DNA from: Rhodothermales bacterium
Lineage (GTDB): Bacteria; Bacteroidota; Rhodothermia; Rhodothermales; VXPQ01
NCBI GenBank assembly: GCA_028283985.1
Contig: JANQSQ010000184.1
Span: forward strand, 1-6,523
Length of the DNA: 6,523 bases
Reading direction: 5' to 3'
Position numbers and translations under genes: made by a program
Notes under the pieces: model-generated
Database searches by the model: none
Told to the model about the DNA's origin: nothing
What the model saw: only the letters and a program-made list of their open reading frames with translations
Shown: positions 1 through 6,422 of the stretch, piece after piece
Layout of the letters: each line of letters begins with the position of its first letter
Numbering within the stretch: position 1 is the first letter of the stretch

Positions 1-1
1 C

Positions 2-889
2 TTGTGGCGCGCCCATAGCAAACAACAGGTATATTTGACGAGTTTGTTTTCTCAGGCCCTCTCGTCAGGTCCTGCTCTGACTTCCTCGGCGTTGCTCCCG
101 GACCTGGACCATTTTCGCGGTTCTTACGGCGCCAAAGCAGTTATTCCTCTCTATTGTTCCGCGGACACATCGAGCCCGAATATTTCGCCCGGCCTGCTCG
201 ATCTATTGGGGCGAGCTTATGGACGCAACGTGACGCCGGAGGATTTTATCGCCTATCTGTATGGCGTAGCGGCCCAACCGGCCTTTACGTCGCGTTTCGC
301 GAGCGAACTGGAGTCACGGAAGTTGCGCATTCCCCTGACAAGAGACGCTACGCTATTCGAACAGGCTCGAAGAGCGGGCGCCCGGCTGATCCGATTTCAT
401 ACCTATGGCGAACGGTTTGCGCCTGCCGGCAAGCAGCGCGGAGAGATATCGCCCGGAAGCGCAAGATGTATAGAGAACGTTCCGGGTCATGCCGACGGAT
501 ACCCCGAAACGTTCTCGTACGACGAAACCGATCGAACGCTGCATGTGGGCGAAGGGGCGTTCAAACCCGTAGCCCCGGAAGTGTACGAATTCGAAGTATC
601 GGGCCTGAACGTCGTACAATCGTGGCTCAACTACCGCATGAAGACGGGCGCGGGGAAAAAATCGTCGCCGCTGGACGACATTCGTCCTGAATCATGGACC
701 GATCGGTTCAATGACGAACTCCTCGAACTGCTATGGATACTGGAAGAAACCGTTAATGGCTATCCGGCGCAGGAAACATTGCTCGACGCGATCGTCGAAG
801 GCGATTGCTTCAAAGCGAATGAACTTCCCATGCCCCCGGAAAGGATGCGCAATCTGAAAGGGGCGGGAACGCACGGCAGTTTAATTTGA
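2..889 (+). CDS. Type ISP restriction-modification enzyme, C-terminal part (5' end outside window)
   Basis: The reading frame is open to the window edge, so this is the last 295 residues of a longer protein. Type ISP enzymes are single-chain restriction-modification proteins that fuse nuclease, helicase-like ATPase, N6-adenine methyltransferase and a target-recognition domain. Only the region around and after the C-terminal specificity domain is visible, so no catalytic motifs can be checked. Recognisable family segments are QVYLTSL (9-15), DHFRGSYGAKAVIPL (36-50), DFIAYLYGVAAQPAFTSRF (81-99), RIPLTRDATLF (109-119), RFHTYGERF (131-139), and VYEFEVSGLNVVQSW (194-208) followed by KKSSPLDDIRPESW (219-232). 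The end at residue 295, shortly after the LLELLWILE helix, fits the usual C-terminus of the family. No separate methyltransferase or specificity gene follows, as expected for a one-polypeptide system. Identification is from remembered family motifs, not a search. Confidence 0.85.
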   Translation: MWRAHSKQQVYLTSLFSQALSSGPALTSSALLPDLDHFRGSYGAKAVIPLYCSADTSSPNISPGLLDLLGRAYGRNVTPEDFIAYLYGVAAQPAFTSRFASELESRKLRIPLTRDATLFEQARRAGARLIRFHTYGERFAPAGKQRGEISPGSARCIENVPGHADGYPETFSYDETDRTLHVGEGAFKPVAPEVYEFEVSGLNVVQSWLNYRMKTGAGKKSSPLDDIRPESWTDRFNDELLELLWILEETVNGYPAQETLLDAIVEGDCFKANELPMPPERMRNLKGAGTHGSLI

Positions 890-892
890 CGG

Positions 893-921
893 GTTGCAGG
901 CCCGCCTTTTGCCCCTGCAAC
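893..921 (+). terminator. Hairpin after the type ISP gene, possible terminator
   Basis: Perfect 8-bp inverted repeat GTTGCAGG / CCTGCAAC (893-900 and 914-921) with a 13-base loop, starting 4 bases after the stop codon. The sequence 3' of the stem is AATGTTTCC, so there is no proper T-run. It may be a weak intrinsic terminator or only an RNA 3'-end structure. Its position between unrelated genes supports a role in ending the upstream transcript. Confidence 0.4.
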
Positions 922-995
922 AATGTTTCCGCCCGGTTATATTGTGACATGATGTTGCGATGTGCGCAGAACCATATACCAACCAGCAAGAAGCC

Positions 996-2321
<1,326 letters not shown>

Positions 2322-2349
2322 CACGCAATAAATTCGCTCTGTACGTACT

Positions 2350-3285
2350 ATGGACCGACGACATTTTCTGGGTATGCTGGGAACCGCCTCGGGCGGTGTC
2401 GCAGCCCTTGCAGGCGCTGTTCCCGGCTTCACGGCCGCATCGTCTCGTGTCACTACGCGTTCTTTCTCCCGTACATCCATGCCGGCTATCTATAAAGCCG
2501 TCAAGTATGACATGGTGCGTGTGGAGGGCTCCGTGCAGGACAAATTCATGCTGCTTGCGGAACTGGGATTCGATGGGGTGGAGATGGGCAGTCCGAACGA
2601 TCTGGTGCAGGAAGAAGTGGTTGCGGCTTCCCGTACCGTCGGACTGCCGATTCACGGGGTAGTGGACATGGTGCACTGGAACAAGACCCTGTCGGATCCG
2701 GATCCGGCTATTCGGGAAGAAGGGCTGGAAGGACTCCGCATTGCGCTCCGGGATGCAGCCGCTTACGGAGCCTCCACGGTGCTGCTCGTACCCGCCGTCG
2801 TCCAGGAAAACGTTTCCTACGACGATGCATGGCAGCGGTCGCAGACCGAAATTCGCAAGGTTTTGCCGGAAGCCAGCTCATTAGGCGTCCGTATCGCTAT
2901 CGAGAACGTCTGGAATAATTTCCTGATGAGCCCGCTCGAATTTGCCCGGTATATCGACGAATTCGAAAGCGATTGGGTCGGGGCGTATTTCGATATCGGC
3001 AACGTGATCACGTTCGGCTGGCCGGAGCACTGGATTCGCATACTCGGCGATCGCATTCTCAAACTGGACGTGAAGGAGTTCAGTCGTCGGAAGCGCAATG
3101 AGGAGGGGATGTATGCCGGCTTCAACGTTCCACTCGGTGAAGGAGACGTCAACTGGCCTGCCGTTCGCGAGCACCTGACGGCCATTGGTTTTACCGGCTG
3201 GGCCACGGCGGAAATTCCGGGAGGGGATCGAGAGCGCCTTGAAGAAATCGCCTGGCGTATGGACCGGGTGCTGTACCCGTCGTGA
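2350..3285 (+). CDS. Tat-exported TIM-barrel sugar isomerase/epimerase-like protein (AP endonuclease 2 / xylose isomerase-like fold)
   Basis: A 311-residue protein of the sugar phosphate isomerase/epimerase group. ATG 2350 directly precedes the twin-arginine sequence DRRHFLGMLG (2-11), with a hydrophobic stretch to about residue 27, so this start gives a complete Tat signal. The barrel follows: LGFDGVEMG (72-80) early, IAIENVWNN (182-190) with Glu185, YFDIGN (213-218) with Asp215, ILKLDVKEF (236-244), GEGDVNW (263-269), and a terminal strand with Glu288. Glu185, Asp215 and Glu288 match the usual divalent-metal ligands of the fold. The strand that often carries a metal-binding His reads LKLDVK here, with Asp240. 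Members of this family epimerise or isomerise keto-sugars or cleave related substrates; which applies here is unknown. It lies 28 bp after the Gfo/Idh/MocA gene, suggesting the product of one enzyme feeds the other outside the cytoplasm. No clear ribosome-binding site is visible. Confidence 0.83.
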   Translation: MDRRHFLGMLGTASGGVAALAGAVPGFTAASSRVTTRSFSRTSMPAIYKAVKYDMVRVEGSVQDKFMLLAELGFDGVEMGSPNDLVQEEVVAASRTVGLPIHGVVDMVHWNKTLSDPDPAIREEGLEGLRIALRDAAAYGASTVLLVPAVVQENVSYDDAWQRSQTEIRKVLPEASSLGVRIAIENVWNNFLMSPLEFARYIDEFESDWVGAYFDIGNVITFGWPEHWIRILGDRILKLDVKEFSRRKRNEEGMYAGFNVPLGEGDVNWPAVREHLTAIGFTGWATAEIPGGDRERLEEIAWRMDRVLYPS

Positions 3286-3293
3286 CGTATCCT

Positions 3294-4595
3294 TTAAATG
3301 GACGGGTCGGCAAATTCGTCGTACTGCACGCGTTGGATGGCCACGCCCGCATCGGCCAGTTTCCCATCCAGATTCTCGTATCCCCGATCAAGGTGATACA
3401 CGCGCAGCACATGCGTTTCGCCTTCGGCGATCATGCCGGCCAGCACGAGGGACACGCCGGCCCGCAAATCGGTGCTCATTACCGTGGCTCCCTGCAGGTC
3501 ATTTCCACCCGCAATGAACACCTCGTTCTGCACGACGATGGCGTTTGCTCCCATCCGATGCAACTCGGGGATATGTTTGAACCGGTCGAAATATACGGTA
3601 TCCCGGATCCGTGCATTGCCGGAGGTCTGGGTCAGCAGGACGGTCCATTGGGCCTGTAAATCCGTGGGGAAACCGGGGTAGACGCCGGTTTCTACGGATA
3701 CGGGCAGGAGGGTTTCCGGAGGGGTAACATCCACGTAGTCGTTTCCCGGTTTGTAGCCTGCCCCTGTGTGCGTAAATGCGTCGATGAAGGCGTCTCCAAG
3801 GTGTTCGGGGGCTGCGTTCGTGATGCGAACTGGTGCGCCCGGTTCCCCCGCAATGGCCGCGGCGATCATAAAGGTGCCCAGCTCGATGCGATCCGGCGCA
3901 TTGTAAAAATTCACTGGAGAAAGGGTATCCACCCCTTCGATGTCGATCGTATCCGTTCCAAGCCCCTTTATATGAGCACCCATTTTTTGGAGCATCTTCC
4001 CGAACACCACGACATCCGGTTCGCGGGCGGCATGCTCTATCCGGGATGCCCCCCGTGCGGTAACGGAGGCCAACAGGAGGTTGATCGTTGCTCCCACACT
4101 GGACGGGTTCATGCGGAATTTTCCCCCGTTCAGGCGTCCTCCTTTTGCTTCCGCTACGACATATCCGTGATCGAGACGAATGTCTGCACCGAAAGCCTCC
4201 ATGCCTTTGAGATGCAGATCCACAGGACGAGGTCCCCAGGCGCATCCTCCCGGAAGCGATACGCGGGCATGTCCGCAGCGCCCCAGTAACGCCCCAAGCA
4301 TGTAGAAGGAGGCGCGCATCTTCTTCACCAGTTCGTAGGGGGCTTCCGGATAGTTTACCCCGCTTGCGTCCACCGTCATTTCGTTCCGGGCTTCGTCGAA
4401 CCGGACGGCAGCTCCCGAGATACGCAGCACATGCGCAAAGGTCTTGACGTCCCGCAGGTTGGGAATACGGGACAGCACGGACGTACCGTCTGCAAGAAGC
4501 GCCGCCGCCATCAGCGGCAGCGCCGTATTCTTGGAGCCGCTCACAGGCAGGGAGCCGGAGAGCGTGTGCCCGCCTTCTATGATAAGTTTGTCCAT
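3294..4595 (-). CDS. murA: UDP-N-acetylglucosamine 1-carboxyvinyltransferase (MurA)
   Basis: A complete 433-residue MurA, slightly longer than the E. coli enzyme (419). It transfers enolpyruvate from PEP to UDP-GlcNAc in the cytoplasm, the first committed step of peptidoglycan synthesis. Landmarks by position: the substrate-binding Lys22-Asn23 in SGSKNT (19-24), the catalytic loop LPGGCAWGPRPVDLH (114-128) with Cys118 and Arg123, SVGATINLL (166-174), the general-base Asp312 in FPTDLQAQ (309-316), and Arg404 in DRGYENLDGKL (403-413). All expected active-site residues are present, so it should be functional. Cys118 at the PEP site predicts a fosfomycin-sensitive type rather than the Asp variant. 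ATG 4595 begins the family's typical MDKLIIEGG. AGG lies only 2 bases before the ATG, so the ribosome-binding site is poor. The gene is convergent with the isomerase gene, 8 bp between stops. Confidence 0.97.
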   Translation of the reverse strand: MDKLIIEGGHTLSGSLPVSGSKNTALPLMAAALLADGTSVLSRIPNLRDVKTFAHVLRISGAAVRFDEARNEMTVDASGVNYPEAPYELVKKMRASFYMLGALLGRCGHARVSLPGGCAWGPRPVDLHLKGMEAFGADIRLDHGYVVAEAKGGRLNGGKFRMNPSSVGATINLLLASVTARGASRIEHAAREPDVVVFGKMLQKMGAHIKGLGTDTIDIEGVDTLSPVNFYNAPDRIELGTFMIAAAIAGEPGAPVRITNAAPEHLGDAFIDAFTHTGAGYKPGNDYVDVTPPETLLPVSVETGVYPGFPTDLQAQWTVLLTQTSGNARIRDTVYFDRFKHIPELHRMGANAIVVQNEVFIAGGNDLQGATVMSTDLRAGVSLVLAGMIAEGETHVLRVYHLDRGYENLDGKLADAGVAIQRVQYDEFADPSI

Positions 4596-4625
4596 AACCT
4601 GTAATATACGACAAAATTTATTTAG

Positions 4626-4654
4626 ATTAAAAATACGAAATACTTATTTTTCAA
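4626..4654 (-). promoter_or_regulatory. Predicted sigma70-type promoter of murA
   Basis: On the minus strand a -35 hexamer TTGAAA (4654-4649) is followed, after exactly 17 bases, by a -10 hexamer TTTAAT (4631-4626), each close to the consensus. Transcription would begin near 4619, leaving a 5' UTR of roughly 24 bases before the murA ATG at 4595. The surrounding DNA is strongly AT-rich, so chance matches are easier here. In a Bacteroidota-like host the housekeeping sigma factor has a different consensus, which lowers certainty. Confidence 0.5.
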
Positions 4655-4683
4655 GAAAAATAGGGTGTATTTCCTTGAAAAAT
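4646..4683. repeat. 10-bp inverted repeat overlapping the murA -35 region
   Basis: ATTTTTCAAG (4646-4655) is the exact reverse complement of CTTGAAAAAT (4674-4683), with an 18-base spacer, so the half-site centres are 28 bp apart. The proximal half-site contains the predicted -35 hexamer of murA. This geometry would suit a dimeric DNA-binding protein on one face of the helix, or it could be an AT-rich coincidence. Confidence 0.4.
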
Positions 4684-4763
4684 TTCCCGGTCCGCTTTTC
4701 TGTCTTGCTTTTCCGATCCGCAATTCGTACCCGATTTACGGGGTAAGGTTTCATGTTTGCCTG

Positions 4764-5003
4764 TCATACAATAGACTGATAGGGTTCCACGTACGAACGA
4801 ACCCGACCGCAGGAGATCGCAAATTTTCCCCCGTACGCTTGCATAGATTCTATTTTTGTTTTATGTTCGCATTCGGAACACTGGCAGAGCCAGGCCGCAC
4901 CGGCCGGGTTATCTGCTAAATACAATAGCCGAACAAAACGCCCAGGCCGATCACCTGTGCGGGCGAATAGGCGGAAAATCAGAGGTTCTGTCTGGTGTTC
5001 CAA
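4764..5003 (-). CDS. Candidate small zinc-ribbon-like protein or relic (CxCxxC...SCG)
   Basis: A 79-residue minus-strand frame starting at TTG 5003; the frame is open further upstream but offers no ATG. The central part reads GRFVRLLYLADNPAG (21-35), WLCQCSECE (38-46) and AISCG (62-66). This resembles a small Cys-rich domain known from phage and mobile-element proteins, often beside AP2 or HNH nuclease domains, whose typical pattern is FGRLxV...WLCxCxCG...S...G...SCGC. Cys40, Cys42, Cys45 and Cys65 would be metal ligands, but the usual last Cys is replaced by Arg67, and one extra residue sits inside the CxCxC cluster. It may therefore be a decayed remnant or a chance frame. No convincing start or ribosome-binding site supports translation, and its 5' end overlaps the structured leader of the divergent gene. 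The resemblance is from memory and needs a profile search. Confidence 0.35.
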   Translation of the reverse strand: MEHQTEPLIFRLFARTGDRPGRFVRLLYLADNPAGAAWLCQCSECEHKTKIESMQAYGGKFAISCGRVRSYVEPYQSIV

Positions 5004-5051
5004 TGGCCCGGCATCTTTGTCGGGATTAACCGGAACACTCCTAAACAGAAC
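4985..5051 (+). promoter_or_regulatory. Three-tier nested inverted repeat, candidate structured RNA leader
   Basis: Three nested perfect complementary pairs share one centre: GTTCTGT (4985-4991) with ACAGAAC (5045-5051), GTGTTCC (4995-5001) with GGAACAC (5032-5038), and CCCG (5007-5010) with CGGG (5021-5024). Internal loops are 3/6 and 5/7 bases, and the apical loop is 10 bases. The fold would end 3 bases before the GAGG ribosome-binding site at 5055-5058 of the 104-aa gene, so it is placed to act in cis on that gene. It matches no riboswitch class that I recognise. The DNA palindromes could alternatively bind a protein. Confidence 0.45.
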
Positions 5052-5062
5052 AACGAGGTTGT
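5050..5062 (+). promoter_or_regulatory. Ribosome-binding site within a small hairpin
   Basis: ACAAC (5050-5054) and GTTGT (5058-5062) are perfect complements around the loop GAG (5055-5057). The presumed Shine-Dalgarno GAGG (5055-5058) lies 7 bases before ATG 5066, mostly in this loop. The left arm uses bases 5050-5051, which are also the end of the outer stem of the preceding leader, so the two structures compete. The 5-bp stem is weak. Confidence 0.3.
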
Positions 5063-5065
5063 ACC

Positions 5066-5380
5066 ATGAAACCCCAATCCGTAAAATACTTCTTCGCTTG
5101 CCTTTTGGCTATGCTTTTTGTCGTAGTTCCTGCGACAGATCCTGTACAGGCCAATAGCCTTGATTCATCCACCTGCGCTGTCTATGCCGACATGGACTTC
5201 GACAACATTTCTTATGAGGCTTTTACTCTCGAAACGGAAATGCTTGAAGAACAACGCGTTTGGGGATGGATTAAGAGACAGCTTTGTAGAGCCGCGGCAA
5301 TACACGAACTCCTTATGACTGAGGATTATGATAATTTTGAAGATAACTGGGAGTATTGCAGTGGATTAGGCCGTGATTGA
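5066..5380 (+). CDS. Small secreted protein of unknown function (104 aa)
   Basis: I do not recognise the family. ATG 5066 is preceded by GAGG at a 7-base spacing and opens a clear Sec signal peptide: Lys2 and Lys7, a hydrophobic core YFFACLLAMLFVVV (8-21), and a likely signal peptidase I site VQA|NS (after Ala29). There is no lipobox, since Cys12 lies inside the core rather than at a processing site. The mature part is about 75 residues and acidic, with clusters of Asp and Glu (for example EDYDNFEDNWEYC, 86-98), and contains three cysteines (37, 74, 98). Two of these could form a disulfide outside the cytoplasm, leaving one free. A basic segment WIKRQLCR (68-75) sits in the middle. It is followed by a hairpin and another secreted protein on the same strand, so the two may form a unit. 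Codon usage and composition are less GC-rich than in the sugar genes upstream. Confidence 0.7.
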   Translation: MKPQSVKYFFACLLAMLFVVVPATDPVQANSLDSSTCAVYADMDFDNISYEAFTLETEMLEEQRVWGWIKRQLCRAAAIHELLMTEDYDNFEDNWEYCSGLGRD

Positions 5381-5395
5381 TTCTTTTGTCAATTA

Positions 5396-5442
5396 GCAAG
5401 GCCGGGATTCCTGCGAAAAGATCGCAAATATCCCGGCCTTGC
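5396..5442 (+). repeat. Perfect 13-bp inverted repeat between the two small secreted genes
   Basis: GCAAGGCCGGGAT (5396-5408) is the exact reverse complement of ATCCCGGCCTTGC (5430-5442). Inside the 21-base loop, TGCGA (5412-5416) pairs with TCGCA (5422-5426), giving a nested second stem. Outside, AATT (5391-5394) can add pairs with GATT (5443-5446) around one bulged A. The hairpin starts 15 bases after the upstream stop and ends 15 bases before ATG 5458. No T-run follows on either strand, so it is not a canonical intrinsic terminator. It may be a processing or stability element, a translational control structure or a mobile palindromic repeat. Confidence 0.75.
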
Positions 5443-5457
5443 GATTCTCTGGGTACT

Positions 5458-6117
5458 ATGAAGCGACTTTCCGTAACCTTATTGTTTGTTCTTATTTCTT
5501 TTCCGGGCAATATTCTTTTTGCCCAGGATGGGGCCGATTGTGCGCCTTACGAGGGTTATCGTCCGGACTACCAGGTTTTTGTGGCTACCAGTCCGGGCAA
5601 AAAGGGCAAAAAAATGCCGCCGTGGCGGGCTATGAGATTTGCCAACGAGATTACAAAAATACAAGACATGATTGACCGACAGGAATCCTATGAACTTATT
5701 AACAAATCGTTTGAAGAAGTACTTGGTAACAAAAATTACGAACCTTATAATTACAATATTGCAGTAATGATTTACGGGGATATTTTATCTTCATTTATTG
5801 CAGACAATAAATTATATAACCAAGAACAAGTTGCATACTATGTTGACTTCATCATTAAGGAAGAAGGTTTGTACGCAGATTATATTGTAAAATCCCTTCC
5901 ATTTTTACAAGGTTACTGGTCAGCTTCGCGTATTGATTCCGTTGCCTCTGCCGTTTACGATACGGTTTCCGATATGCTCATACAATACGAACAAGGTACA
6001 TATCCCCCTGCGCTTCGGGAAAAGTATGCTAATTCTGGTAAATACGAACGTGATTGGGCCTGTTTAGCCATTCTTTACCGGCCGGTTCTCGATGACCTTT
6101 TGGTTTTCATGGACTGA
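5458..6117 (+). CDS. Secreted protein of unknown function (219 aa)
   Basis: No family recognised. The in-frame TTG at 5377 is an unlikely start because it lies before the intergenic hairpin; ATG 5458 opens directly onto a Sec signal peptide MKRLSVTLLFVLISF with a probable cleavage site LFA|QD (after Ala22), leaving Gln23 at the mature N-terminus, a pattern common in Bacteroidota. The mature protein is about 197 residues, rich in Tyr, and looks mostly helical. It has a Lys patch GKKGKKMPPW (47-56) and only two cysteines (28 and 202), which could form one disulfide joining the ends of the chain. There is no transmembrane segment after the signal and no lipobox, so it is predicted to be periplasmic or released. 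The coding sequence is strongly AT-rich in its middle (53 of 180 bases are G or C at 5641-5820), unlike the upstream genes, suggesting recent acquisition. No clear ribosome-binding site precedes the ATG. Confidence 0.7.
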   Translation: MKRLSVTLLFVLISFPGNILFAQDGADCAPYEGYRPDYQVFVATSPGKKGKKMPPWRAMRFANEITKIQDMIDRQESYELINKSFEEVLGNKNYEPYNYNIAVMIYGDILSSFIADNKLYNQEQVAYYVDFIIKEEGLYADYIVKSLPFLQGYWSASRIDSVASAVYDTVSDMLIQYEQGTYPPALREKYANSGKYERDWACLAILYRPVLDDLLVFMD

Positions 6118-6179
6118 GCGCGTCTTGATGCGGGGTGATAGAATGATTGAATGAAAGGGGAACAAAACGTATCTAACCC

Positions 6180-6422
6180 GCGAACGCCTTGCGTCCGGAG
6201 CCTGCTCTTTATCGTGCGCGATCCGCTCGTGGGGCGCTCCATGTAGAGGCGGTCGATCTGTTTCATTACGGCAAGGTTCTCCGCGCTCTCGCTCCGAGGG
6301 GCGTAGTAGGCCGTAGAACGGCTCATCGACAAAAGCCGACACTGGCGAACCACAGACAAGGCGTGCGTACGATTTATCGTCGAGCGGCGCTCTTCTATCG
6401 GTCGAGACCGAGCGCCTCCGAT
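6180..6422 (-). pseudogene. IS3-family transposase OrfB, 3'-truncated
   Basis: Only the N-terminal region of the OrfB transposase is preserved. Family segments are STINRTHALSVVRQCRLL (6383-6330), MSRSTAYY, SAENLAVMKQIDRLY and GSRTIKSRLRTQGVR, ending near 6180. This is the part before the rve integrase core. The following codons (from GLDTFC onward, frame closing at 6075) do not resemble the VNRKRVRRLM-type continuation expected, so a deletion or rearrangement joined unrelated DNA here. No ATG begins the frame; it would be entered by -1 frameshifting from orfA. With all three DDE residues missing, the product would be inactive as a transposase, though it could still be made as a short fusion. 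Confidence 0.85.

Larger units (their letters stand above)
4596..5065. other. 470-bp intergenic region between murA and the first small secreted gene
   Basis: No long convincing gene lies here. Its left end, next to murA, is AT-rich and carries the murA promoter and an inverted repeat. The middle contains a minus-strand frame with a zinc-ribbon-like Cys pattern (4764-5003). The right end is the structured leader of the downstream gene. A small inverted repeat GGGTTC / GAACCC (4782-4787, 4799-4804) is also present, but no tRNA cloverleaf could be assembled around it. Confidence 0.6.

Noticed and set aside
4782..4804. GGGTTC...GAACCC inverted repeat resembling a tRNA T-arm
   Set aside because: The 11-base loop lacks the TTCRA pattern and no acceptor or anticodon stem can be built around it.
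4851..4858. TATTTTTG, a match to the Bacteroidota -7 promoter consensus TAnnTTTG, upstream of the secreted genes
   Set aside because: No TTG-type -33 element lies at the required distance, and a short T-rich match is common.
4665..4919. Plus-strand frames at 4444-4746 and 4665-4919 upstream of the secreted genes
   Set aside because: They overlap the murA 5' end or its promoter, show no domain pattern, and have no ribosome-binding site.
4814..5429. Direct repeat AGATCGCAAAT at 4814-4824 and 5419-5429
   Set aside because: An 11-base match is expected several times by chance in 6.5 kb, and the flanks do not match.
5377..5457. TTG 5377 as start of the 219-aa protein
   Set aside because: It would place the 13-bp hairpin inside coding sequence and bury the signal peptide behind 27 polar residues.
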